Origin: Piscinibacter sp.
GTDB taxonomy: Bacteria; Pseudomonadota; Gammaproteobacteria; Burkholderiales; Burkholderiaceae_C
DNA length: 64,000 nucleotides
Reading direction: 5' to 3'
Assembly (NCBI GenBank): GCA_017983795.1
Contig: JAGOAS010000020.1
Coordinates: 29,574 to 93,573 of the forward strand
The notes under the pieces are model-generated. The model worked only from the letters and a program-made list of their open reading frames with translations, made no database searches and was not told where the DNA came from. Shown piece after piece: positions 1-9,800 of the stretch (positions within the stretch are counted from its first letter, which is position 1; every line of letters starts with the position of its first letter). Both the position numbers and the translations under genes were made by a program.

Positions 1-367
1 ACAGCCAGTTGACGTCGGTGGCCAGCTGCGCGTCACCGGCAACCTCGATGCGCGGCTTCTCGCCGCCCAGCGCCTGCAGGAAGGCCAGCGCGGGGTTGGA
101 GGCGTCGACCGACACGCGCAGCTCGGGTGCCTCCGGCACGGCCTCGCCGCACCACTCGAGCAGCCCGGCCGGCGTGATGCGGATGGCCAGCGGCGGCATG
201 GCCGGCAGCAGCGTCGGCCAGCCCTGCAGCGTGAGCAGCAGGCAGCGCCCGGCATGCGGCTGCAGGCGTTGCATCGCCACCGGCTCGGCGGCGATGACGT
301 GGTTGGCGAGGAGAATGGTGCGCTCCATGACCGCCGCGGAGGCGAGCGCTTGCAGGCTGTGCAGCAT
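1..367 (-). CDS. ubiJ: UbiJ, ubiquinone biosynthesis accessory factor (3' end cut by window edge)
   Basis: This is the first 122 codons of a leftward gene, starting at the ATG at 367. The N-terminus (MLHSLQALASAAVMERTILL) and the late motif GDAQLATDVNWL match UbiJ, an SCP2-like lipid-binding protein that helps organise the aerobic ubiquinone biosynthesis (Coq) complex. The rest of the gene lies outside the window, and ubiB would be expected next. In other Burkholderiales ubiJ directly follows ubiE and a Tim44-like gene. Here both are present at 1532-2808 on the same strand, but galE lies in between. A TACAAT hexamer sits six bases before the ATG, so the transcript may be leaderless. Confidence 0.85.
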   Translation of the reverse strand, partial: MLHSLQALASAAVMERTILLANHVIAAEPVAMQRLQPHAGRCLLLTLQGWPTLLPAMPPLAIRITPAGLLEWCGEAVPEAPELRVSVDASNPALAFLQALGGEKPRIEVAGDAQLATDVNWL

Positions 368-373
368 TCACGG

Positions 374-379
374 ATTGTA
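374..379 (-). promoter_or_regulatory. Putative -10 box for ubiJ (TACAAT)
   Basis: TACAAT on the minus strand ends six bases upstream of the ubiJ ATG. A start site at the usual distance from a -10 box would fall at or beside the start codon. I see no convincing -35 hexamer, and no Shine-Dalgarno sequence precedes the ATG. Confidence 0.4.
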
Positions 380-468
380 GGCACGGCACCACAGCGCCCC
401 CCAAGGTCGAGGGCACGCCGGCCGCGCCGCACGGAGAAGAATCTCGGTAGTTCCCCTGCACCGCCATC

Positions 469-1503
469 ATGAGCACCCGCCGCCCCACCGTCCTCCTCAC
501 CGGCGCCACCGGCTACATCGCCTCGCACACCTGGCTGGCCCTGCAGGCCGCCGGGCTGCGCGTGATCGGCCTGGACGACTTCTCCAACAGCTCGCCCGAG
601 GTGCTGGTGCGGCTCGAGCGCCTGTCCGGCCTGCGGCCCGAGTTCGAGCGGGTCGACGTCTGCGACACCGGCGCGCTGGAGCGCGTGTTCGCCGCCGAGC
701 GCATCGACGCCGTGGTGCATTTCGCCGCCTTCAAGGCGGTCGGCGAGAGCAGCGCCAAGCCGCTCGAGTACTACCGCAACAACATCGGCGGCCTGGTGGC
801 ACTGGCGCGCACCATGCAGCGCCACGATTGCCGCCGCCTCGTGTTCAGCTCGAGCGCGACGGTCTACGGCCAGCCGGAGAAGCTGCCCATCACCGAAGAC
901 GCGCCGCTGTCGACCACCAACCCCTACGGCGCCACCAAGCTGATGGGCGAGAACATCCTGCGCGACCTGGAGCGCTCCGAGCCCGGCTGGGGCATCGCGC
1001 TGCTGCGCTATTTCAACCCGGTGGGCGCGCACGAGAGCGGCCTGATCGGCGAGGCGCCGCAGGGCACGCCGAACAACCTGATGCCTTACGTGACGCAGGT
1101 GGCGGTGGGCCAGCGCGACAAGCTGCGCGTCTTCGGCGGCGACTACGACACGCCCGACGGCACCGGCGTGCGCGACTACATCCACGTGCTCGACCTGGCC
1201 GACGGCCACGTCGCCGCGGTGCAGCGCCTGCTCGGCGAGAACGGCTCGTTCACCGTCAACCTCGGCACCGGCCGCGGCTACAGCGTGCTCGAGGTGATCC
1301 GCGCCTTCGAGCGCGCCAGCGGCCGCGCCGTGCCCTACGAGATCGTGCCGCGCCGCCCCGGCGACGTGGCCGCCTGCTACGCCGACCCGGCGCTGGCGCA
1401 GCGCCTGCTCGGCTGGCGCGCGCAGCGCGGCCTGGACGCGATGTGCGCGGACAGCTGGCGCTGGCAGTCGATGAACCCGAAGGGCTTCGAGGCCGCGAGC
1501 TGA
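469..1503 (+). CDS. galE: UDP-glucose 4-epimerase GalE
   Basis: The 344-residue protein is close to the 338 of E. coli GalE. It interconverts UDP-glucose and UDP-galactose in the cytoplasm for exopolysaccharide or LPS precursors. It is an extended SDR: a Rossmann motif near residue 10 (LLTGATGYIASHTW), the catalytic serine region (FSSSATVYG), and the catalytic Tyr and Lys in NPYGATKL. The third glycine of the usual TGxxGYIG motif is alanine here (GYIAS). The ATG is preceded by a gene-free strip of 101 bp shared with divergent ubiJ. It stands alone on the plus strand between ubiquinone genes, so it looks like an insertion into that cluster. The family call is firm; exact sugar specificity is inferred. 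Confidence 0.9.
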   Translation: MSTRRPTVLLTGATGYIASHTWLALQAAGLRVIGLDDFSNSSPEVLVRLERLSGLRPEFERVDVCDTGALERVFAAERIDAVVHFAAFKAVGESSAKPLEYYRNNIGGLVALARTMQRHDCRRLVFSSSATVYGQPEKLPITEDAPLSTTNPYGATKLMGENILRDLERSEPGWGIALLRYFNPVGAHESGLIGEAPQGTPNNLMPYVTQVAVGQRDKLRVFGGDYDTPDGTGVRDYIHVLDLADGHVAAVQRLLGENGSFTVNLGTGRGYSVLEVIRAFERASGRAVPYEIVPRRPGDVAACYADPALAQRLLGWRAQRGLDAMCADSWRWQSMNPKGFEAAS

Positions 1504-1531
1504 GGGCGCCCGAGCGCGGCGGCGCCGCGCG

Positions 1532-2083
1532 CTACATCAGCGCCTGCTGCCGCGCCAGCCGCCAGTCCTCGCCGCCCGGGCGGCGCGCCAGCATCCACAC
1601 TTCGCGGAACGGCGCCGGGCCGCGGCGCGCCGATTCGCGCACCACGCCGCTGAACTCGATGCTCGCCAGCTCGAGCGGGCCGACCGCTTCGAACGCGATC
1701 AGGTGCGCCTCGAGCGCCAGCACCTCGGTGCGGTTCGGCTCAGGGCCGCGCGCCGGCAGCTCGGCCGCGAGCTCCTCGAACATGTCTTCGGTGGTGAGGC
1801 GCCGCAGCGCGTCGAGATCGGCCGCATCCCAGGCCGATTGCAGGCGCAGGAACTGCTCGCGCGCGGCGCGCAGCAGCGCGCGCTCGGCATGGCCTCGCGC
1901 GGCGCGCGCCAGCAGCGGCCGCGGCGGCGCCGCGCGCCGCGTCCAGCGGGCCAGCGCCAGCGGCATGCGCAGCCGCGTCGCTCCGGCCACCAGCAGCGGC
2001 GTCAGCACCGACAGCGCGAGCGACACCACCAAGCCGGACGGCGAGCCACGCTGCAGCAGCGCCAGCAGCGGGTTGCTCAGCAC
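1532..2083 (-). CDS. Tim44-like domain membrane-associated protein
   Basis: This is a 183-residue protein with an N-terminal hydrophobic segment (about residues 15-35), a basic linker, then a Tim44-like alpha+beta domain ([19 protein letters not shown] through the C-terminal [16 protein letters not shown]). It starts at a GTG (2083-2081) that overlaps the ubiE stop by seven bases, so the two are translationally coupled. Genes of this type sit between ubiE and ubiJ in many Burkholderiales, suggesting a role linked to ubiquinone synthesis or membrane assembly. No enzymatic motif is visible, and the function is not established. Confidence 0.8.
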   Translation of the reverse strand: MLSNPLLALLQRGSPSGLVVSLALSVLTPLLVAGATRLRMPLALARWTRRAAPPRPLLARAARGHAERALLRAAREQFLRLQSAWDAADLDALRRLTTEDMFEELAAELPARGPEPNRTEVLALEAHLIAFEAVGPLELASIEFSGVVRESARRGPAPFREVWMLARRPGGEDWRLARQQALM

Positions 2084-2808
2084 TTGATCCCCACGTGCAG
2101 CGCCACCACGCCGGCGCTCAGGTTGTGCACGTCGACGTGGCCGAAGCCGGCGCTCTTCATCATCGCCTTGAGCTCGGCCTGGCCCGGGTGCATGCGGATC
2201 GACTCGGCGAGGTAGCGGTAGCTGTCGGCGTCGCCGGCCACCAGCTGCCCGATGCGCGGCAGCACGTTGAAGCTGTACCAGTCGTAGGCCTTGGCCAGCG
2301 GCGGCGCCACCTTGGAGAACTCCAGCACCAGGAGCCGCCCGCCCGGGCGCAGCACGCGGTTCATCTCGGCCAGGGCGCGATCCTTGTGGGTCATGTTGCG
2401 CAGGCCGAAGGCGACGCTGACGAGATCGAAGCTGCCGCTCGCGCAGGGCAGCACCTCGGCGTCGCAGATCACCGTGGGCAGCACCAGGCCTTCGTCGAGC
2501 AGGCGGTCGCGGCCGCGCCGCAGCATGGCCTCGTTGATGTCGGTGTGCACCACCGTGCCCTTCTCGCCGACCTTGCGCGCGAAGGCGCGCGACAGGTCGC
2601 CGGTGCCGCCGGCGAGGTCGAGCACGCGGTCGCCTTCGCGCAGGTTGGCCACCGCCACCGTGTAGGCCTTCCAGGCGCGGTGCAGGCCCATCGACATCAG
2701 ATCGTTCATCACGTCGTACTTCGACGCGACCGAATCGAACACGCCGCGCACACGCGCGGCCTTCTGCGTCTCGTCGACGGTCTCGAATCCGAAATGGGTG
2801 TCGCTCAT
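2077..2808 (-). CDS. ubiE: Ubiquinone/menaquinone C-methyltransferase UbiE
   Basis: The 243-residue class I SAM-dependent methyltransferase carries out the C-methylation step of ubiquinone (and menaquinone) biosynthesis. The SAM-binding motif [13 protein letters not shown] lies at residues 61-73. The UbiE signatures [14 protein letters not shown] (31-44) and [11 protein letters not shown] are both present. The start is the ATG at 2808 giving [13 protein letters not shown]; the open frame continues upstream, but only through the DUF971 gene in another frame. The DUF971 gene ends 23 bases before it, so DUF971-ubiE-Tim44 probably form one transcript. Confidence 0.96.
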   Translation of the reverse strand: MSDTHFGFETVDETQKAARVRGVFDSVASKYDVMNDLMSMGLHRAWKAYTVAVANLREGDRVLDLAGGTGDLSRAFARKVGEKGTVVHTDINEAMLRRGRDRLLDEGLVLPTVICDAEVLPCASGSFDLVSVAFGLRNMTHKDRALAEMNRVLRPGGRLLVLEFSKVAPPLAKAYDWYSFNVLPRIGQLVAGDADSYRYLAESIRMHPGQAELKAMMKSAGFGHVDVHNLSAGVVALHVGIKC

Positions 2809-2831
2809 CGCGGCGCTTTCAGGGGTCGTTC

Positions 2832-3248
2832 TCAGTGATGGTGGCCGCAGGACGACGCGGCGGGCGCGGCCATGGGCGCGTCGCGGTCGACGCCGGCCTC
2901 GCGCAGCCGGGCCTCGTAGCGCTGCCAGAGCTCGTCCTGCTGCGCGCCGAGGTGATAGAGGTAATCCCACGAATAGATGCCCGAGTCGTGGCCGTCGCTG
3001 AAGCTCGGCTGCACGGCGTAGTTGCCCACCGGCTCGAGCCCGGTCAGCATGACCTCGCGCTTGCCGGTCTGCAGCACCTCCTGGCCGGGGCCGTGGCCCG
3101 CCACTTCGGCCGAAGGCGAATAGACGCGCAGCAGCTCGAACGGGATGCGGAAGGTCTTCCCGTCGGAAAAGCCCACCTCGAGCACGCGCGACTGCTCGTG
3201 CACGGTGATGGAGCTGGGCTGGGGTGTTTCGGGGCGGAGGCCGGCCAT
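2832..3248 (-). CDS. DUF971 family protein
   Basis: This 138-residue protein has the DUF971 fold, related to the N-terminal domain of gamma-butyrobetaine hydroxylase. Typical blocks are [27 protein letters not shown], split here by position at about residues 24-50, and [12 protein letters not shown] near residue 90. The C-terminus ends in Cys-Gly-His-His-His, a possible metal-binding tail. It is commonly found just upstream of ubiE in betaproteobacteria. A role in iron-sulphur or metal handling has been suggested for the family; nothing in this sequence proves it. Confidence 0.85.
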   Translation of the reverse strand: MAGLRPETPQPSSITVHEQSRVLEVGFSDGKTFRIPFELLRVYSPSAEVAGHGPGQEVLQTGKREVMLTGLEPVGNYAVQPSFSDGHDSGIYSWDYLYHLGAQQDELWQRYEARLREAGVDRDAPMAAPAASSCGHHH

Positions 3249-3336
3249 GGATGCGAGGGAAAAGACGGTGCGGCCGCAGTGTAGCCAAGCCCCCTGCCCG
3301 ATGCGATGAGGGGCTTTGACGGCCCTTTGAAGGCCG

Positions 3337-3795
3337 TCAGCCGGCAGCGCTCAAGGCCTCGACCACGCAGGCATCGAGCTCGGCCAGCGCCATGCCGATG
3401 CGCTGCAGCGCGTCCGGCCTGACCTCGCGCTGGCGCGGACCCCACACCGCCTGCGGGAAGTGGCTGTCCCAGTCGAAGCGCGCGATCACGTGCCAGTGCA
3501 GGTGCGGCGCCATGTTGCCGAGCGCGGCGAGGTTGATCTTGCTCGGCCGCAGCTGCTCGATCAGCACGCGCTCGATGCGGCACACCAGATCCATGCAGCG
3601 CTGTCGCTCCGGCGCGAGCAGCGCCGAGAACTCGGCCACATGGTGGCGCGAGATCACGCGGTAGAAGGCAGGGAAATCGGCATCCTCGGCGCGGATCACG
3701 CGCCAGGCCTCGTCCTGCCAGAGCGGCACGCCGCCGGCCTGCGTGCACAGCGCGCAGCCGGCCTGGGCATCGGGCAGGGGCTGGAAGGCGATCAC
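3337..3795 (-). CDS. HIT family (histidine triad) protein
   Basis: The 152-residue protein has the HIT active-site motif His-x-His-x-His (HLHWHVI, residues 98-104), typical of nucleotide hydrolases and transferases. The N-terminal pair CALC (14-17) may bind zinc, as in many HIT proteins. It starts at a GTG (3795-3793) nine bases after the diguanylate cyclase stop, with GAGG upstream, so it is probably co-transcribed with that gene. It is longer than and distinct from the HinT protein at 36531. Substrate unknown. Confidence 0.85.
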   Translation of the reverse strand: MIAFQPLPDAQAGCALCTQAGGVPLWQDEAWRVIRAEDADFPAFYRVISRHHVAEFSALLAPERQRCMDLVCRIERVLIEQLRPSKINLAALGNMAPHLHWHVIARFDWDSHFPQAVWGPRQREVRPDALQRIGMALAELDACVVEALSAAG

Positions 3796-3804
3796 TGGGC
3801 TGCC

Positions 3805-5772
3805 TCAGGCCGACACGGCCTGGCGCGCCGGCTCCGCGTCCGCGCCCGGCGCGGGGCGCGGTGCCGCATCACCAGCGCGGCGCGAGCGCGCGCAGCGCAG
3901 GCGGTCACGCCCCTCGGCCTTGGCGCGCAGCAGCTGGCGTTCGGCCTCCTCGACCAGCGCCTCGACGCTCTCGAAGGCCTCGCCGAGCGCCGCCGCGCCC
4001 ATCGACAGCGTCACGCCATGCGGTGCCGGCAGGTCGGGCAGGTGCTGCGCGGCGACCTTGGCGCGCAGCCGCTCGAACACCTCGGGCATCTCGTCGATCG
4101 CGGTGCCGGGCATCACCAGCAGCCATTCGTCGCCGCCCCAGCGGCCGATGCGCTCCTGGCCGCGCAGCACCTCGCCGGCGGCCTGCGCGACGGCGCGCAG
4201 CACGCGGTCACCGGCACCCTGGCCGAGGCGCTCGTTGATCTGGTTGAAGTGGTCGAGATCGAGCAGCGCCACGCTCAGCTCGATGTCCAGGCGCCGGCAC
4301 AGCGCGAACTGCTGCTGCGCGAAGGCGAGCACGGCACGCCGGTCGGGCAGCCCGGTGAGTGCGTCGCGCTGCACCAGGTCGGCACGCTGGCGGCGGCGGC
4401 GCAGGCCGCGCGCCGCGAACCAGGCCAGGGCAGCGAGCAGGCCGGCCAGCGCGATCAGCGCCGCCCACAGCGCGCGCTGCTGCGCCTCGCGCGCCTGCAA
4501 GGCGAGCCGGTCGGCCTCGGCGCGATGGCGCAGGTCGGCCAGCTCGGCCTCGCGGCGCGCGATCTCGTAGCGCGCCTGCAGACGCAGCAGCTGGGTGTCG
4601 CGCACCGACTGCTGACCCTGCTGCGCCGCTTCGTTGGCGCGCCGCAGCTCCGCGTAGGCCTGCGCGTGCATGCCCTGCGAGGCGTAGCCCTCGGCCATGC
4701 GCTGCAGCAGGCGCGCACGATCCGGCGCGGGCAGCACGGCGCGCTCGAGCAGCCGCGCCTTCTCGATCTCCTGCAGCACCTCGGCCTTCTTCAGCCGCGC
4801 CAGCGCCTCGATCACCAGCCCGTGGGCCGTGGCCAGCCGCACCGGCGCGTCGCCTTCCTGCAGAGCGGGCAGCGCGCCGCGCACCAGCTCGATCACGCGC
4901 TGCGGTTCGTTCTGCGCCAGCCGCAAGGCCGCGAGGTCCAGGGTGGTGATGGCCACGCCGGTGGGCTCGGCGATCTCGCGGTTGAGCGCCAGCGAGGCCT
5001 CGAAGGCGTGTGCCGCGCGCTCGGGCTGACCCAGCCGCGCCAGGGTGTTGCCCATCTCCCACTCGATCCAGCCGCGCTGGAAGCGCGCCGGCTGGCCGCC
5101 CAGCACCTCGAGCGCGCGCTCGAAGTAGCGCTCGGCCGGCGCCTTGCCCGACAGCGAGCTGGCCATGCTGCCCATCGCGATCAGCGCCGAGGTCTCGATG
5201 TGCAGCTGGCCGAGCTTGCGGCCGCAGCGTTCGGTCTCCTCGGCGACACGCCAGGCCTCGTCGAGCGCGTAGGTCTCGCGCAGCAGGAACAGGTCGCCGA
5301 CCGAGATCTCGCACAGCAGGTACTCGTCGCCGATGGGCAGCGCGGCGCGGCGCAACTCGACGCTGCGCTCGATCAGCTTGGCGGAGTCCTCGCGGCGGAA
5401 CAGCGCGCCGATCGCGTAGGCCTCCAGCCAGAGGTGGTGGCGCGGCGTCGCGGTGGGGATGCGGCCGAGGCGCGCGCGCGCCTCGTCGACGCTGCGTTGC
5501 GCTTCGCTGGTGCGGTCCAGCAGGGTGTAGAGCGCCGCCTTGCCGAGCAGGCGCCAGAAGCGCGCCTCGGAATCGAGCGCGTCCAGCGCCGCATCGTCGA
5601 CCAGCGCGAAGGCGGCGCGCGGGTCGTCGAGCGAGCGCTCGAGCACCGGGCGCAGCGGCTCGGGCAGCGCCGGCGCGGCCCAGATCGAGGCACTCGCGAG
5701 CAGCCCGGCGAGCACCGGCACGAGGCGGCGGCTCGGCAGTTGCAGCAGGGAGCGGAAGGCGCGGGCGGGCAT
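3805..5772 (-). CDS. TPR-containing membrane diguanylate cyclase (GGDEF domain, degenerate motif)
   Basis: The 655-residue sensor protein has a signal peptide (about 1-32), a long periplasmic region of TPR-like helical repeats (about 40-400), a transmembrane segment (about 432-455), then a cytoplasmic GGDEF domain (about 475-630). GGDEF domains make cyclic di-GMP. The active-site loop reads GGDEW near residue 546-550, with Trp replacing the usual Phe. The product-inhibition I-site RxxD five residues before it reads RGQE. Catalysis may persist because the acidic residues are intact, but feedback inhibition is probably altered. The stimulus is unknown. It is divergent from the solute-binding protein at 5845. 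Confidence 0.88.
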   Translation of the reverse strand: MPARAFRSLLQLPSRRLVPVLAGLLASASIWAAPALPEPLRPVLERSLDDPRAAFALVDDAALDALDSEARFWRLLGKAALYTLLDRTSEAQRSVDEARARLGRIPTATPRHHLWLEAYAIGALFRREDSAKLIERSVELRRAALPIGDEYLLCEISVGDLFLLRETYALDEAWRVAEETERCGRKLGQLHIETSALIAMGSMASSLSGKAPAERYFERALEVLGGQPARFQRGWIEWEMGNTLARLGQPERAAHAFEASLALNREIAEPTGVAITTLDLAALRLAQNEPQRVIELVRGALPALQEGDAPVRLATAHGLVIEALARLKKAEVLQEIEKARLLERAVLPAPDRARLLQRMAEGYASQGMHAQAYAELRRANEAAQQGQQSVRDTQLLRLQARYEIARREAELADLRHRAEADRLALQAREAQQRALWAALIALAGLLAALAWFAARGLRRRRQRADLVQRDALTGLPDRRAVLAFAQQQFALCRRLDIELSVALLDLDHFNQINERLGQGAGDRVLRAVAQAAGEVLRGQERIGRWGGDEWLLVMPGTAIDEMPEVFERLRAKVAAQHLPDLPAPHGVTLSMGAAALGEAFESVEALVEEAERQLLRAKAEGRDRLRCARSRRAGDAAPRPAPGADAEPARQAVSA

Positions 5773-5844
5773 GGGCTGGCCCGTATTGTCGCCTCAAGGT
5801 GCGCCGATAGGATCCACGCACCTCAACGGCCCACGCCCACCCAC

Positions 5845-6825
5845 ATGAGCATTCACCTGACCCGCCGCACCGCCCTCGCGCTCGTTCTGGCCACGACCCT
5901 CGCGCCGCTGGGCGCCCGGGCCGAGAACTGGCCGGCCAGGCCGATCCGCTGGGTGGTGGCCTACCCGGCCGGCGGCGGCTCGGATTTCCTCGCGCGCCAG
6001 CTCGCGCCGCAACTCGGCCGGCAGCTCGGCCAGAGCCTGGTGATCGACAACCGGCCCGGCGCGGCCGGCATCGTCGGCACCGACAACGTCGCCAAGTCGC
6101 CCGCCGACGGCTACACCATCCTCACCGGCGACAACGGCGCGATGGTGTTCCACGAGGCGATGTACAGGAAGATTCCGTACGCGCCGGCGGATCTCACGCC
6201 GGTCGGCTTCATGGCGCGCTTCCCGCTGATCGTCGCGGTCAACCCCGCGGCCGGCTTCACGGACGCGAAGCAGTGGCTCGACGCGATCAAGAAGAATCCG
6301 GGCAGGTTCAGCTACGCCTCGCCCGGCGTCGGCAGCCCGCACCACCTGGCGATGGAACTGCTGAAGCGCCGCACCCAGAGCTTCGTGGTGCACGTGCCCT
6401 ACCGCGGCACCGCGATGGCGGTGCAGGACGTGATCGCCGGCCAGGTGCCGATGATGGTGCTCGACACCGCCGCCGGCCTGCCGCAGATCCGCTCGGGCAA
6501 GGTCAAGGCGCTGGCGGTGATGTCGAGAAAGCGCATCGCCGCCCTGCCCGACGTGCCCACGCTCGACGAGCTGGGCATCGAGGACTTCGAGGTCACCGCC
6601 TGGCAGGGCCTGTTCGTGCCCAGGGGCACGCCGGCGGAGATCGTCGCGCGCCTCAGCGCCGAGATGAACAAGGCCATCACCGCACCCGATGTGAAGGCCA
6701 AGCTGGAAGACTTCGGCCTCGAGGTGCTGCCCGGCGACGGCCCGGCGCTGGCCGCCTTCATCCAGCAGGAGACCGGCTTCTGGCACGCGCTCATCAAGGA
6801 GCGCAAGCTCTCCGCGGAGCAGTAG
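5845..6825 (+). CDS. Bug/TctC-family periplasmic solute-binding protein
   Basis: The 326-residue protein has a clear signal peptide (residues 1-23, cut after ARA) followed by the Bug-family fold: WPARPIRWVVAYPAGGGSD, VIDNRPGAAGIVGTDNVAKS, and the C-terminal ETGFWHALIKE. These proteins capture small carboxylates or amides for tripartite tricarboxylate transporters. They are hugely expanded in Burkholderiales, often as orphans as here, since no TctA or TctB gene is nearby. The ligand cannot be predicted. The start ATG at 5845 was chosen because it begins the signal peptide. Its promoter must lie in the 72-bp divergent gap with the GGDEF gene. Confidence 0.92.
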   Translation: MSIHLTRRTALALVLATTLAPLGARAENWPARPIRWVVAYPAGGGSDFLARQLAPQLGRQLGQSLVIDNRPGAAGIVGTDNVAKSPADGYTILTGDNGAMVFHEAMYRKIPYAPADLTPVGFMARFPLIVAVNPAAGFTDAKQWLDAIKKNPGRFSYASPGVGSPHHLAMELLKRRTQSFVVHVPYRGTAMAVQDVIAGQVPMMVLDTAAGLPQIRSGKVKALAVMSRKRIAALPDVPTLDELGIEDFEVTAWQGLFVPRGTPAEIVARLSAEMNKAITAPDVKAKLEDFGLEVLPGDGPALAAFIQQETGFWHALIKERKLSAEQ

Positions 6826-6831
6826 CCGGGG

Positions 6832-9800
6832 TCAGACCAGCACGCGCTCGATACCCCCGTCGTTGGCGCGCTCGACGTAGTCGGGCAGCCAGTCGGGGCC
6901 GAGGATGCGGCTGGCCATCTCGATGACGACGTAGTCGGCTTCGAGCAGGCCGTTCTGCAGATCGCCGGCGTAGCGGTGCAGGCCCTGCAGGCAGCTCGGG
7001 CAGGAGGTCAGGATCTTGATCGGGCCCTTCTCCGGCACGGCGCCCGCGCCGCCTGCGGCGCCTTTCATCATCTCGCGCAGCGCGGCCTCGTCCCTGCGCA
7101 GCTCCTCGGTCTTGCGGAAGCGCACCTGGGTGGAGATGTCCGGCCGCGTAACGCCCAGCGTGCCGCTCTCGCCGCAGCAGCGCTCGCTCTTGAGCACGTT
7201 CTCGCCGACCAGCGCCCGCACCGTCTTCATCGGATCCTGCTGCTTCATCGGCGAGTGGCAGGGGTCGTGGAAGAGGTAGCCGCCGGCCGCCTGGCCCGCA
7301 CCGAGCGTGATGCCCTTCTCGAGCAGGTACTCGTGGATGTCGACGATGCGGCTGCCGGGGAAGATCTCCTCGAACTTGTAGCCCTGCAGCTGGTCGTAGC
7401 AGGTGCCGCAGCTCACGACCACGGTCTTGATGTCGAGGTAGTTCAGCGTATTGGCGACGCGGTGGAAGAGCACCCGGTTGTCGGTGATCATCTTCTCGGC
7501 CTTGTCGTACTGGCCGGCGCCGCGTTGCGGGTAGCCGCAGCACAGGTAGCCGGGCGGCAGCACGGTCTGCACGCCGGCGTGCCAGAGCATCGCCTGCGTC
7601 GCCAGGCCCACCTGCGAGAACAGCCGCTCCGAGCCGCAGCCGGGGAAGTAGAACACCGCCTCGGTGTCGGCCGTGGTCGTCTTCGGATCGCGGATGATGG
7701 GCACGTAGGCCTTGTCCTCGATGTCCAGCAGCGCACGCGCGGTGCGCTTGGGCAGGTTGCCCGGCATCTTCTTGTTGATGAAGTGAATCACCTGCTCCTT
7801 GATCGGAGCGGGGCCCACCGTCGCCGGCGGCGCGGCGGTCTGGCGGTTGGCCAAGCCGCGCAGCACGTTGTTGGCGAAGCGCTGCGCGCGGAAGCCGATG
7901 CCGACCATCGCGGTGCGCATCAGCTTGATGGTCTCGGGGCTGGTGGCGTTGAGGAAGAACATCGCCGCCGCGTTGCCGGGGCGGAAGCTCTTCTGCCCCA
8001 TCTTGCGCAGCAGGTTGCGCATGTTCATCGACACGTCGCCGAAGTCGATCTTCACCGGGCAGGGCGCGAGGCACTTGTGGCACACCGTGCAGTGGTCGGC
8101 CACGTCCTCGAACTCCTGCCAGTGCTTGATGCTGACGCCGCGGCGCGTCTGCTCCTCGTAGAGGAAGGCCTCGATCAGCAGCGAGGTGGCGAGGATCTTG
8201 TTGCGCGGGCTGTACAGCAGGTTGGCGCGCGGCACGTGCGTGGCGCACACCGGCTTGCACTTGCCGCAGCGCAGGCAGTCCTTGACCGAATCGGCGATCT
8301 GGCCGATGTCGCTCTGCTGCATGATCAGCGACTCGTGGCCCATCAGCCCGAAGCTGGGCGTGTAGGCGTTGGTGAGGTCGGCCTTGATGTCGCCGCCGCG
8401 CAGCAGCTTGCCCTTGTTGAAGCGGCCCTCGGGGTCGACGCGGCGCTTGTAGTCGGTGAAGCCGGCGAGCTCCTCGTCGCTGAGGAACTCCAGCTTGGTG
8501 ATGCCGATGCCGTGCTCGCCGGAGATCACGCCGCCCAGGCTGCGCGCCAGCGCCATGATGCGGCCGACCGCCTCGTGCGCGGTCTGCAGCATCTCGTAGT
8601 TGTCGCTGTTGACCGGGATGTTGGTGTGCACGTTGCCGTCGCCGGCGTGCATGTGCAGCGCCACCCAGACGCGGCCCTTGAGCACGCGGTCGTGGATGCG
8701 CTGGCATTCGGCGACGACGGGCTCGAGCGCGGCGCCGGCGAAGATGCTTTGCAGCGGCGCGCGGATCTGCGTCTTCCACGAGGCGCGCAGCGTGCGGTCC
8801 TGCAGATCGGCGAAGAAGCTGCGCCTGGTGTCGGGCTGCACGACGTCGAGCTGCGCCATCCAGTGCTGCCACAGGCCGCGCACCTCGCGCAGCAGCGCGA
8901 GCGCCTGCTGCACGCGGTCTTCGAGCAACTCGGCCGAAGCAATCTCTACAGCGTCGTCGCTCTTGCCCAGCGGCAGCTCGCCCTCGGTGAAGAAGGCCTC
9001 GAGCGCGTCGACGGTGGCCAGCTTGTTGCGCAGGCTGAGCTCGATGTTGATGCGCTCGATGCCGTCGGTGTACTCCGCCATGCGCGGCAGCGGGATCACC
9101 ACGTCCTCGTTGATCTTGAAGGCGTTGGTGTGGCGGCTGATCGCCGCGGTGCGCTTGCGATCCAGCCAGAACTTCTTGCGCGCATCCGCGCTCACCGCGA
9201 CGAAGCCTTCGCCGGCGCGGCTGTTGGCGATGCGCACCACCTCGCTGGTGGCGCGCGCCACCGCATCGGCGTCGTCGCCGGCGATGTCGCCCACCAGCAC
9301 CATCTTGGGCAGGCCGCCGCGCTTGGACTTCGTCGCGTAGCCGACTGCCTTGAGGTAGCGGTCGTCGAGGTGCTCGAGGCCGGCGAGGATGGCCCCGCCG
9401 TTCTTCGCTTCGGCGAACATGAAGTCCTTGATCTCGACGATCGAGGGCACCGCATCCTTGGCGTTGCCGAAGAATTCCAGGCACACCGTGCGCGTGTGCG
9501 CCGGCATGCGGTGCACGATCCAGCGCGCCGAGGTGATCAGGCCGTCGCAGCCTTCCTTCTGCACGCCGGGCAGGCCGGCGAGAAACTTGTCGGTGACGTC
9601 CTTGCCCAGGCCTTCCTTGCGGAACACGCGGCCGGGGATGTCGAGCCGCTCGGTCGACAGAGGCGTCTTGCCGTCGGCGGCGAAGGTGCGCAGCTCGAAG
9701 CTGGCCAGCTCCACGTCGTGGATCTTGCCGAGGTTGTGGTTCAGGCGCACGACCTCGAGCCACTGCGCCTGCGGCGTCACCATGCGCCAGGAGGCGAGGT

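Noticed and set aside
3460-5844. Upstream extension of the Bug-family gene, a plus-strand frame of about 800 codons
   Set aside because: It is antisense to the GGDEF and HIT genes and has biased shadow composition. The signal peptide begins at 5845.
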